The notes under the pieces: model-generated
Told to the model about the DNA's origin: nothing
Seen by the model: only the letters and a program-made list of their open reading frames with translations
Databases searched by the model: none
Made by a program: the position numbers and the translations under genes
Assembly: GCA_914767715.1 (NCBI GenBank)
Contig: OU612071.1
Span: 1,798,001 to 1,862,000, forward strand
Direction: 5' to 3'
Source: Membranipora membranacea
Lineage: Eukaryota > Bryozoa > Gymnolaemata > Cheilostomatida > Membraniporidae
DNA length: 64,000 bases
Part shown: piece by piece, positions 33,087 through 43,609 of the stretch
Layout of the letters: every line of letters begins with the position of its first letter
Position numbering within the stretch: position 1 is the first letter of the stretch

Positions 33087-35520
33087 AACATTTCTTAAAG
33101 GTCGCACAGCTAGGAAGGCCACTAAGTGTTCAAACAGAAGAAATAGCAAGCAATCTAGAGCCCAAGAATGATAGACAAAGCTGACCATTTCTAGAGTCAC
33201 AGGGAGTAGTCTCAGGAAGGAAATCTGCCAAAGCACAAACTCAAACACAGCTTTCAAGAGAATCAGCACATCCTAAAGTCGATCATGCACAAGAAATGGG
33301 AATTATTGGAGACAGGCAAATACATCAGCCAAGCATAACAGAGACCAGCCAAAATCTCATGGTCGCCACCCCGCAACACAGCTCACAGGTCAAGGTTCCC
33401 AGAGATAAGACGTCCACAGCATAGAGACACTTGGATGAAACCATGGGCAACTGCTTTCAAGTTCTTGCTCCTCCGATTGAAGCAAAGAAACAGAAACATG
33501 ACAATCAAAACATTACAGCTGCAGAGGATGCTCAGAGGAAACAAGACAAGGTTTGGCCAACTAGCGTGGGAAAAAAACAACTTCCAACACTACCATCAGA
33601 GACAACTGGCAACAATAGCAGCATTAGCATGTTTTTAGAAGATGACGAAAGCCAGAGAGAGGATCAATATGTATTTTTTTAAAACAGTCTTGAAGACAGT
33701 CAGATTCATACAGATTCGGACAACCTGCTTCTACAGATTCAGAGAGCTGCAGGTAATTCACAAATATACCCAATGCCTTCACAGAGTGAATTTGCAAGGG
33801 AGAGCACTGAGGAGCATGCGCTCCTAGAATCAGGATACAGCCTATATAACAGGTCTCTGCCTACTACCTCAAGTAAACCTGCACCAGTAGAACCAGCAAA
33901 AAACCAGCCAATATCGTCACAGGGAACTATATTACAGAGAGTTGACCAAGTATCAGAAACTAATGACATGCATGCTCGGACTCATTCTGGGGATCCCAAG
34001 TCAGGCAACTTAGTGTTCAAATCAGCGCTGATATCACAGATATATGACAACAACATGATCAGGAGTGGCAGGGAGGGGCAGTCAATAGGAGTTGAAGATT
34101 ATCCTAGCTTAATCAATCAGATAGCCTCAGCCGGAAAGCTTGCAATCCAACACTGCAAACCAACAGTAAAGTCAGCCTTGAGCGTAATTTGCCGCCCATA
34201 CAAATATGCTGTACGATCTACAACAACAGCACTGTAAGCAAATTTTGAATCAATCATTGATGTTTCAATTTTAATACTTTTCAATGGACAAGGAAGTTAT
34301 GTTCATATTACAGTCAGGGGCGTAAATTCTAAAAAATTTCACTCACTGACTTTTCAGAGATGAGCATAATAATCGGGCGCAGCCCGATCCACACGCCGTG
34401 GCGGAAATTTTTGCATATCGGTAGCAAAATAGTGCAAGCAGAGAGGTATTTCAATAGCTCACTGAGCTGTTGGGTACTTTCAGGAAACAACTCAATAGCA
34501 GTAGAAGATTACGGTAAAAATGCTCCAGTTATAAAGCACCCATTTGAAAAAAAACTGACCTTGATGGGATTCGAACCCACAACAATCTTATTCCAGTGAT
34601 TATAAGGCAGACGCTCTACACACTGAGCTATTCAGCCTCTCACGGAAATCTGTGGGCCGTGAGTGCTAATATACGCCACTGATTACAGTAGCTGAGTGTC
34701 TAGTGATAAAATTAATTCTATAAATGTTCTATTATTTAGTAAATGCAAATACAATAATCCATACATAATGCATATGCATAGCTATGTACCTTAATTCAAC
34801 AGCAGTTCAGGATGTCCTAAATATTGTCATTGATGTTATGGAAGTTCAAGAAAATCTTACAAAATTTGAAAGTTATGCTTCTTTTTCACAAGGTATAGGA
34901 AAACCCATACACTCATACCAACTGGTACAATGACTGAAACACAGGATGACACCGGTAAGTAACCAATTAATTGATTTAATAGTAGGATGCAAAATTTACC
35001 ATTATTGAATTTTGATTCATACTTTGCAGAATCATTTTCTGTTGACGGTGAATAATATGTTTAACTGTACTGTTTACTGCCTCTTTGCCTACTAGCTGTT
35101 CATCTGAATATCTTATTCTGTCCTTTCAATAGGAAAAGAAAAGAAACACGAATTTGATAATCAACACGTCATTGCAGATCTTCATGATGCAAACACTGAT
35201 CTGGAAATTTGGCGTTATCAAGATTCATCACCCTACTCAGATTTACATGAAACAGACGAAACAATGTAAGTGCATAATCTGCTATTGATTGTATTGAAAT
35301 TTTAAAAGAAAATAAACAACCTTCAGAATAGGATCATTAGTTGTAATTATCCGCTTTGCTGTGAGATGCTTGTTCATCTAAATTAAGGATATTATTTTAT
35401 AGGTTAGCCGAGACCAACAGTTTCTCAGGATACAGCTCAGAAGCAACTGGAGATATTTCTCTTAGCAAACCGCAGTTACTCATGATTTGGTTATTCTATC
35501 CTCCTATATCCATCTTCATT
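33087..35520 (+). pseudogene. Long disordered spacer of the fusion, exons 7-10
   Basis: The main exon (about 33101-34233) is open for about 380 codons except for TGA 33181, TAG 33421 and TAA 33680. It is rich in Ser, Gln, Thr, Asn and Pro (KSAKAQTQTQLSRES, SLPTTSSKPAPVEPAKN) with no recognised domain. It joins in phase to 34893-34954 (YRKTHTLIPTG), 35133-35265 (HEFDNQHVIADLHDANTDL) and 35403-about 35490 (LAETNSFSGYSSEATGD). In-phase acceptors ending AAAG at 33100 or ACAG nearby would link it to the USP end. Consistent phase over four exons argues these were once coding. Confidence 0.65.
34500..34640 (-). repeat. tRNA-derived SINE, copy 1
   Basis: The minus strand reads like a tRNA: A box TAGCTCAGTGTGTAGAGC, anticodon-loop-like CTTATAATC and B box GGGTTCGAATCCC. 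The 3' end does not pair with GGCTGAA, so no acceptor stem forms and it is not a working tRNA gene. Flank ...GGAAAAAAAACTGACC is shared with copy 2. It sits in an intron of the fusion gene. Confidence 0.7.
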
Positions 35521-35668
35521 TTCAACCAAACTATGAGCATAAAATAAAGCAACATGAGCGGTTGTCACAGCACTTCTTTTTAGGGTCATTATATGAGTCA
35601 AAACTATGAAAGTTACTTGAAGAACTGAAGTCATCTGAACAACTGTATTGAAAATGTTTGCCATGTAG

Positions 35669-36303
35669 ATGCAGGACAGGATGGTTTTTCATTCGTATCA
35701 GCAAGAACTAAGGTGAAACAAGACCAATCTCCAAATATTCCTAAACACAAAGAACTGTCTGGTACGTTCAATGACTGGTGGAAGAAGGAAACTTTATTGT
35801 AATAAAAGATTAGACCATAACTGCAATGACCTCATCTTTTTGCACAGTTTTCAATAGATATTAAAACTTACATGATGTTTGGTTTTATTTATAACATTGA
35901 TATGTATCATTACATTATCGTAACTGCATATAAGTCAATGACATTGGCTCATTGATCAATTTATAACTTTCTACAAATAGGTTTGGCTGCAAAGACAGGT
36001 TCTTTTGTTGAAGCGACAAGTCACAGACAAATCAAAGCAACAACTAGACAACGTGGAGGTATTAAATTTGTTATTTTGTTTATCACAGATAAAAAAGCTC
36101 TTTGGATCACGGGCTCTGTCAAGTGAACAGTATGGGTAGACCTGTCTGATGAGCAAGTCAGTTTCTAAGACATGATATTGTTTTATGTAAATCTTTCAAT
36201 TTATTCTTTTTTCCAATATTGTCAATTGCACCAGAATCTCTTTCATAGAAAAAGAAAAAGATGCAATGCAACTATCGGAGGAGGCCATACTTGACGATGA
36301 TAG
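35669..36303 (+). pseudogene. Spacer exons 11-13 of the fusion
   Basis: Small exons at 35669-35761 (AGQDGFSFVSARTKVKQDQ), 35981-36058 (GLAAKTGSFVEATSHRQIKA) and 36235-36303 (ISFIEKEKDAMQLSEEAILD). The last is in the frame needed by the FLYWCH exon (GATAG|GCAATG) but is one base out of phase with the previous one, so a small indel or a missed splice choice is likely. Confidence 0.55.
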
Positions 36304-36459
36304 GTAAAAATGTTGAGAAACATCATATTCTAAATGTCTGTAACATATATTATAATCGCTGACAAGAAGATTCAACAAGGATTCAGCATCAGGATCTAGC
36401 TTTAGTAATACTTTAATACCTCATTTATAAGGCACCGGCCTTATAAGTGAAGCACCTTC

Positions 36460-36605
36460 CTTGGAAAATTTAAAAATGCTTCAGTTATGTGGCACCCCAC
36501 AGCTACAAGGCATCCCTTTGGAAAAAAAACTGACCTCGATCGGATCCAAACCCACAACATTGTGTTCACAAGGTAGGCGCTCTGTCTACTGAGCTATGCA
36601 GCTTT
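36460..36605 (-). repeat. tRNA-derived SINE, copy 2
   Basis: Minus strand: GCTGCATAGCTCAGTAGACAGAGC with a weakened B box (GGGTTTGGATCC). It shares the tail AATGCTTCAGTTAT and the A-run with the copy at 34500-34640. Confidence 0.65.
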
Positions 36606-36946
36606 CCTTTTCAAACCAACGTTTTGGTCTAAGTCAAATATAAAGATGCTTCAAATAGGTGCTATAGATGCTATAATATAGGCGCATATTATGCTCCACT
36701 CTCTAAGGCGCCTTCATCTATAAGGCACGGGCCTTATAGGTGAGGTATAGCGGTATTATTGTCACTATTCTCGGGTCAGAGCAGTTGCTCACAGGCAAAA
36801 CACAAAAGTGTTGCAGAATCTTCATACTTTGTCAGAGTGGAAAATTAATTATCCTTATCATAGCTTCATAAATACAAAAAATGATTAAACAGCTAAATCC
36901 TACGCACATACATACTACATAACATATATCATAATGCACATTTCAG

Positions 36947-37722
36947 GCAATGTATAGATATAGTTATCGATGGTCCGAGATTTGCGTTAGTGAGAGCAGC
37001 GACCCAGCGTAAAGGGGATTGCTTAATCGATCGACATCTAGGACATCGCTATGTTAAGAAGAACAGGGATTGTGAGGTACTTCAGCGACATCCAACTACC
37101 GAACATAAACATATTTTCCTGATTTTGGAATAAGCTGCCAATAAAATGCAACTGACAAATTTAATAATAAAACCATGAATTGTACTGAAATTGTCTGTTG
37201 GCTTGACATGACTACTGTATACTTTCCTGATCTCTTGATAGGAAGTGGTAGTTTCATGGCGTTGTGCGAGGTATGGCAAGCCAACAAAGTGTAAAGCAAT
37301 GGTGAAAGAGTCGAATGGAGCATTCAATATAAGTAGAGGGGATCACAATCATCCTGCCTATAGGAAACCACTAGAAGGTGCTCGCATCGCTAGAGAGGTA
37401 TGGTAGTTGACACTATAGCCAAACTATAAAGTTTGTCTGCTCTCTGACAATAATAATCTATGAATGTTACAGATTACTTGCATTGAAACAGATGTGTTTA
37501 TCTGATAGTGTGATGTTTGTTTATTGATTCTACCAGGCAGAAAAGTTAGTAAATGAGGATACGTTTGCCCCGACATCAACAATTGTTGATAGGGCTGTTA
37601 AGAACCTTTATGAAGAAACTGCAGTTATACCCCAAGCCGCAAATCGCAGAAACTTGCGCCGTTTGATACAAAGGAGAAGGGCCAACACAGTACAGTCACA
37701 GCCAGCCAACTTAAGTTTTGAG
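36947..37722 (+). pseudogene. FLYWCH zinc finger and following helix block
   Basis: Exon 36947-37076 encodes PRFALVRAATQRKGDCLIDR and GHRYVKKNRDCE. Exon 37242-37397 encodes VSWRCARYGKPTKCKAM and ISRGDHNHP. Together they show the FLYWCH pattern: F...., G..Y, W.C, C.A and H.H, with two Cys and two His to bind zinc. Exon 37537-37722 (AEKLVNEDTFAPTSTIVDRA ... RLIQRRRA) is the conserved block that usually sits between FLYWCH and the MULE catalytic domain. FLYWCH fingers bind DNA and are common at the N-terminus of metazoan MULE transposases. These three exons carry no stop. Confidence 0.88.
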
Positions 37723-38059
37723 GTATATGGCTCATCAAAAGAATTGGTATAGAATTATGCATGTTACACTTACTCAGGATGAAATGTGTTAGTCAATAGA
37801 GGTGTCATATTATATGCATAGTTGCTCTTGCTTTGCAGAGAGACTGTTTTGAAATTGAATTGTTTACAAAACTTGAGCATTGCTGTGTCTGTAGGTCTTA
37901 ACAAGCTGATCAACAATGTTTGAAAATCCTTTTCCCAACGATTTATAACAGGCGGCTCACAAACCACAAGTTTATGTTCAACTTGGTTTCCATCAACATT
38001 GAAAAGATTTATATCTAATTCTGCACAGTTACTCATTTGACAATGTTTTATCTTTAAGA

Positions 38060-40362
38060 TGCCTAACTCCCCCGGATTCCTGGTTGGAGATGTGAGAGGG
38101 CCATCAGGGGGCAGAGCACTCATTTTTGCCACGAATAGGCAGCTCAGACTTCTTACAAACTCGGAAATATGGTAGTTTGAGTGTTACTGCAAAGTAACAA
38201 TGCAGATATATTTTATAGTCAGATCTCATAATACGGAACGTTATAATACCGAAATACCGATGGTGTATCTTGCTATGCAAATCAACCAGACCGAGGGCAG
38301 GAAGCACCAAAGTTTGAAATGACAATAATTGAAGGAACCATTGCCACCGAACCTGAGTCTAGGAATTCAAGTGGTTCACTGTTGTCTGTAGAGGAGAATC
38401 ACTACATTGTATGGGATGCGTGGGCCTTGGTAATTTAGAAAGTCATCCTGTCTCAACAAACAGCATCTATCGATGCAGCCGGCCAATTATTGAATTTGCA
38501 TGTTTGCAGGTCTTCTTCCTTTTGTCACCTCTTTTCATAATATTGTTGTATTTTCAATATATTATTTTCTTTCTTCAGCATGACTAATTTCAATTGTAGG
38601 GGTATAGATGGAACCTTCAAGACAGTTGTCAAACCTTTCCAACAACTTCTGACAATAAACTGCTTTGTTAGAACAGCCAATGGGGGAAAGCAACTACCCT
38701 CCGTAAATGTCCTTATGTCTTCAAAGCAGCAGGCAGACTATTTGATGGTTAGATATCCTGATTAATTAGCGACAGGTCACCCACTGATCAGACTATCTCG
38801 TTTAAGATCACGCCATTATTAATTGCAAACCAGTTAATATGTTAAAGTTGAACTAAAATTATTCAGAAATTTCTCCTGTGCAGGTCGTCAAGTGGTTACC
38901 TGATCCTATTCTTAACTACTTTCCTCGGATTTGGCAATTGAAGAGCCTCACTTTAATGACCATGCTAATTATTCTCTATAGCAGGATTGATCGCTTGCGT
39001 GTAAGACACTTTGGTCTGTTGCTGACTTTCAGATTTAATGTAGAGGAAGTAGGATTTTTGTGCAATTGTTGACATTTTTTTCCTTTAACGATTAACCTCT
39101 CCAAACTAGTAGCTTGGTATCAAATAATTCTTGACATCTTCTAATATAATTACTATACTATTCCACTGTATTTATTTGAGACTGTGTGTTTAAATTCGGG
39201 TTTGGTGTATTTTAAAGAATGCCTGACTGCTTTCCAATTATATTTTCCATTATGCCTTCTTGTAGGTGTTCAATGAGTTAAAGAAAATCGCCAATCTCAA
39301 TGTTCAAACCATCATCATCGATTTTGAGAAAGGTACACAATTAAATTGTTCGTGAAAGAATATCATAACACACCTGACTGAGCTGTAAATCTTCTCATTT
39401 TTCTGTTTAGGGATCTGGACTGCTGCTTCAGCAGCGTTTCAAGGAGTACATATAGTCGGATGTAATTTCCATTTCCAGAAATGCATCTGGCGCAGGGTGC
39501 AAAAGCTTGGTAAGAAGTCAACGTTATGCATAAATAACTATGACTATGATTAATAATAATATTATGATTATAAATATGCAAAAACTTGATAGTGCTTGGT
39601 TAATGTTACAGGTCTCGCATCAGGCTATCGCCATCACCACAACACTCGTCATGTTTGTGGGTTTCTGTGGGGGCTCTCCTACCTACCAGTCCACTTGATT
39701 CAGGAAGCTTATCGCTATGTGGTCGCGGAGAACAACGAGCCTCACTTTAGGCAGTTGTTTGAGTAATTTGAGATTACATGGCTCAATGGAAGATTTGAGC
39801 CAAAATTCTGGAGTGTGTATCGACAGGCGATAAGGACAAATAACTCTCTGGAAGGTAACTGTCATTCAATTTCACAATTCGTTTAAGGTTGTTCATATTT
39901 GAACAAAAACCTTGTAAAGCAATCTTCACTTGATCAGAAAGGTTCATCACTCAGTATGCAATGAGCAACAACCAACATTTTGTTTCTGTGTTACAAAAAT
40001 CTATGCTTTAAATCATAAAGTTAAAGCTATAGTAGCGCCTTTTGGTATATGACATATTGCTTAGGTAGTAGAAGAATTGCTAATAGCATGACAATGAAAA
40101 TTTACTTGAATGAAGCTCATCGGTAAAACTGAATTCATAGGCTATCTAAAATATTGCCACAAGTCCTATTGGAGGTATCTGGTTAATCAAGAGACAGTGC
40201 TCTTGATTAGCCCAAGACATCCAATATGATACCAAATATTGGGAGGCGTTACTATAGCTTGAAAGTAAATAATAATCACAGGCTTCTTTAAAACAGGAGC
40301 TATGTGTGCCTATTGAATAATATTGTTTCCGTTTTCAGGCTGGCATAACAAGTTTAATCGCC
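38060..40362 (+). pseudogene. MULE transposase catalytic domain, broken
   Basis: Exon ending 38171 reads GGRALIFATNRQLRLLTNSE. Exon 38600-38747 has the first catalytic Asp (GIDGTFKTV, FQQLLTINC). Exon 39266-39332 has the second (TIIIDFEKG). Exon 39411-39509 has the GCNFHFQKCIWRRVQ zinc-like motif, and 39612-39854 contains LSYLPVHLI, ITWLNGRFEPKFWS and RTNNSLEG with the third acidic residue. Exon 40339-40362 has GWHNKFNR. This is the DDE domain of Mutator-like transposases (MULE family). A TAA at 39764 replaces the Tyr expected before FEITW. The stretch 38878-39072 between the first two core exons looks like intron. Confidence 0.87.
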
Positions 40363-40986
40363 AGGTGAGAGTCGATAAGCCCCCAGGGAGATATAAACCC
40401 TCTTAAAGGGGAGGCAATGTTATATATGCCATGCCTTAACGATGACAGTTAATTAGTCTGCTAACAGACATCACAGGATGTGATGTCAGATTCTTTTTGT
40501 TCTTTTATAATGACCACAATGCAGTGGCTATTTCCTTTCTATGTAAACCATGCTAACAGTAAGATGCCTCTGCTAGATGCTCCCAATAAAATATCGTAAA
40601 ACATCCCCAACACACAAACTTAATACTCGCCTTAATGGGGAGTTAGAAATTCAAACCCCTGCCATTACAGCCACTAGGTCGAAGGAAAAATTTTCCCCAA
40701 AGAGAGCCAACAACTGTAGAGGGGAGAGGTCAATGTTAACCACAGGTGTTAACCTGTGGAATTTACACCTACTGGGGGAGGAGAGGGCGGCTCCTTCTGC
40801 TTTGCGTGGGAGGTTGGCGTCCTCGCTGTGGGGGTGTGGTTAGCTTCTTGTTGAGTAGCCTTCGTTTTCCCGATAATCGGATGGTTGCCATACTAGTCCT
40901 GGACTAATCTGACCATGCCGCTGCCTTATTTTATTTCACTATTTTAGTCCTTTGATTTTAATTACAATAAATTGTTGCAAAAACCA
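40361..40986 (+). mobile_element. 3' end of a Ty3/gypsy element with LTR, inserted in the MULE exon
   Basis: Directly after GWHNKFNR the frame becomes VRVDKPPGRYKPS and stops at 40403-40405, as gypsy polyproteins do. A polypurine tract (AAAGGGGAGGCAA) follows, then an LTR starting TGTTATATATGCC at 40418. The LTR holds AATAAA near 40585 and 40966 and probably ends ...AAAACCA near 40986. The rest of the element is missing, so the fragment arrived by deletion or ectopic joining. Confidence 0.7.
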
Positions 40987-41159
40987 AAAAAATGACTGGA
41001 TGAGCTCATGTTGATGTTCCAGGTAAGAGGGACACGTGCGATTATTTACAGCTTCGCGAAGGAAAACTGTTTGTTTAGTGGTCTACGTTCCGCCCCTTTT
41101 ATAGTATGCGGCTTATAATTACACGCTACAACGCTTCTCGCAGCAGATTATACTAGATA

Positions 41160-41931
41160 AGCCTGTGCCAGTTATAAAGCAGTTATCAACAGGTGCAAAA
41201 TCAATCAAATACCTAGCCCGGATTATGTTATATCTGGTCATGCTTAAAACTAAACATCCCCTATATTTTGAAACACAGGATGGTACAGGAAATATTGAAC
41301 AATTTGTACAGATGGTAATGGGACTGGCGCTACTTCCACCTGAGGGAGTGGTTCCAGCACTAGGTTGGCTAAGAGAAATGGCAAAGTCAGCCCCTGCCGA
41401 AGAATTGTTGTTGTATTATGAATATGTTTGGAGATGGAAGCCAACAGAGGTTTCAGTAAAGATACGTGCCAATAATGACTTGGAAGGTAGGGAAAATCCA
41501 AGGATCATCAAAGGGAATGCAACGCATGTTTACAATGCTTGTTGCGTATTCATCCACAATGTTTTTATGTCTTTCCAAAAAAATGATTCGAGTTGTTTAT
41601 TTTCTTACTGAACACATTTCAGATCAACACAATAATAGTATTTAGCATCTTTTCTAACAATGCTGAAGTAATTGAGGACCTGACAATCTGCCTGTGTGTT
41701 GGTATTACTAATTTTGTGATTCACTGCCAATCTTCATATTGCCATTTGGTTGTATTATCCCTCCACAGGCTACCACAAACGGCTGAATGACCTAACCAAA
41801 GCAAAATCAATCACATGGAAGCTTATGGCAAGGCTTGCTTTAGAGGCAAAGGAGGCCATGAAACAGGTGCAGCTGGTGAAGGTGGGAGAGGCCACCAGGA
41901 TAAGGAATAAACGATTTCTGAAAATAAATAG
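41160..41931 (+). pseudogene. Second MULE transposase, C-terminal exons only
   Basis: Exon about 41160-41486 encodes FVQMVMGLALLPPEGVVPAL, LLLYYEYVWRWKP and RANNDLEG. Exon 41769-41931 encodes GYHKRLNDLTKAKSITWKL and a helical tail RIRNKRFLKIN. The RxNN.LEG|xHxxLN join uses the same intron position and phase as in the copy at 39854/40339, so the two are paralogues with a shared intron. The sequences are otherwise well diverged. No FLYWCH or catalytic Asp exons accompany this copy, so it is a fragment or its other exons lie elsewhere. Confidence 0.8.
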
Positions 41932-42151
41932 GTCAATTTTATCAGCCTTTGATTAGTTTAATCGTACGAAAAACCTCAAAGACCTACTAGGGTTCATTGC
42001 AATCAGGCTGATGAGATAGGCATATCTGCAATTGCGATAGAAGAAGCAGAATATGATTAGTGAAACCTCACTGCATGTTACACTGGTGTAAACTACATCG
42101 AGAAATGTACTATGAAAACAAACAAATTATATGCGCGTAAGTTAAACATCC

Positions 42152-43320
42152 TTGCATTTACATATTACGTATTTTATTGTCCTAAGCCATGTCAACTGTT
42201 ACATTTATTTCTATAAGGTTACAGTTTACTTGGCTTTGTTGACTTGTTGTTTTACAGAGCTTTCAGGACTGGAAGAACTCGTAAGTAAAAATTTTGTTTA
42301 AAATCAAAATTTAAAAATCAAGTGTTTTCCCAAAAAACATAAGTCTGTTGATGTTACTTGTTTTATATATGCTTTGTGACTTGGAGAGCTCAAAAATCAT
42401 ACTTGGCTGCTTTTTTGAAAAATTTGAAAACTTGAGTTTTAAAAACTTTTTCCCAAAAGCTTAAGTTTTTTCCCTAAAACTTAAATTTGTTGACTTAATT
42501 CGTTTTTAAGAGGTTTTGGGACTTGGAGAACTCAAAAACCAAGCTGGGCTGTTTTTTTGAAAATTTGAAAACTTGAGTTTTTCCACAAAAACTTAAGTTT
42601 GTTGACTTAACTCGTCTTTTAGAGGTTTTGGGACTTGGAGAACTCAAAAATCATACTTGGCTGCTTTTTTTTAAGTTTTAAATCTTAAGTTTTTTCCCAA
42701 AAACTTAAGTTTTTTTTCCCGAAACTTAAGGTTTTTTCCCTAAAACTTAAATTTGTTGACTTAACTCGTTTTTTAGAGGTTTGCATTTACATATTACGTA
42801 TTTTATTGTCCTAAGCCATGTCAACTGTTACATTTATTTCTATAAGGTTACAGTTTACTTGGCTTTGTTGACTTGTTGTTTTACAGAGCTTTCAGGACTG
42901 GAAGAACTCGTAAGTAAAAATTTTGTTTAAAATCAAAATTTAAAAATCAAGTGTTTTCCCAAAAAACATAAGTCTGTTGATGTTACTTGTTTTATATATG
43001 CTCTGTGACTTGGAGAGCTCAAAAATCATACTTGGCTGCTTTTTTGAAAAATTTGAAAACTTGAGTTTTAAAAACTTTTTCCCAAAATCTTAAGTTTTTT
43101 CCCTAAAACTTAAATTTGTTGACTTAATTCGTTTTAAGAGGTTTTGGGACTTGGAGAACTCAAAAATCATGCTGGGCCGTTTTTTTTTAAAGTTTTAAAT
43201 CTTAAGTTTTTTCCCAAAAACTTAAGTTTTTTTTCCCAAAACTTAAGGTTTTTTCCCTAAAACTTAAATTTGTTGACTTAACTCGTTTTTTAGAGGTTTT
43301 GGGACTTTGAGAACTCATAA
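42152..43320. repeat. 629-bp tandem duplication with internal ~115-bp subrepeats
   Basis: TTGCATTTACATATTACG starts both copies (42152 and 42781), and long stretches are identical. Each copy carries CTTAAGTTTTTTCCC / GGGACTTGGAGAACTC subunits in varying number. Each also has a 23-base exon-like piece (AGCTTTCAGGACTGGAAGAA) between TTTTACAG and GTAAGT. Confidence 0.9.
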
Positions 43321-43328
43321 ATCATGCA

Positions 43329-43410
43329 GGGCCGTTTTTCACCGCGGGCCGTTTTGGGCCGCGGGCCGTTTTGGGCTGCGGGCCGTTTTGGGCTGCAGGC
43401 CGTTTTGGGC
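43329..43410. repeat. 17-bp GC-rich tandem repeat, about four units
   Basis: Unit GCGGGCCGTTTTGGGCC repeats with minor changes, in sharp contrast to the AT-rich flanks. Confidence 0.9.
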
Positions 43411-43609
43411 GTTTTCCATCAAAGATTGTAAAGAATCCCTAGATTCATTCATATTGAAACAGTGAAGGTTTGAGAAAAGGATACTGATCGCATCACGATA
43501 CCAAATGAGTGAAAATTCACTGTTTGAGTGGGCAGATTGCCTCACAGGTAAAGCTACAGGTCAAAACAGATCTTGAATCATTACCTGCCCTACCGTCTGA
43601 TTGGTTGTG

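Larger units (their letters stand above)
30518..40362 (+). pseudogene. USP protease - FLYWCH - MULE transposase fusion gene (whole spliced gene)
   Basis: At least 18 plus-strand exons with GT-AG junctions mostly join in phase. They encode a compact ubiquitin-specific protease (30518-32687), a long Ser/Gln/Thr-rich spacer (33087-36303), a FLYWCH zinc finger (36947-37397), a conserved helix block (37537-37722) and a MULE transposase core (38060-40362). Phase joins such as ACT|G TAT, ACC G|GA, ACA AT|G and GAT AG|G CAA carry the reading from the spacer into FLYWCH, which argues for one transcript. Lesions: a one-base insertion in the USP His box (near 32312), three stops in the spacer, a phase break at 36235, TAA at 39764-39766, and an LTR fragment in the last exon. 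It may be a decayed intron-bearing transposon or a decayed host gene; I cannot find its terminal repeats. Confidence 0.75.

Noticed and set aside
34556-34636. tRNA gene with A and B boxes
   Set aside because: The acceptor stem does not pair and the same flank occurs at a second copy, so it is a SINE and not a tRNA gene.
37770-38132. Minus-strand frame of 120 codons
   Set aside because: Its left end is antisense to the MULE exon GGRALIFATNRQL; the remainder has no recognised domain, so it is left out.
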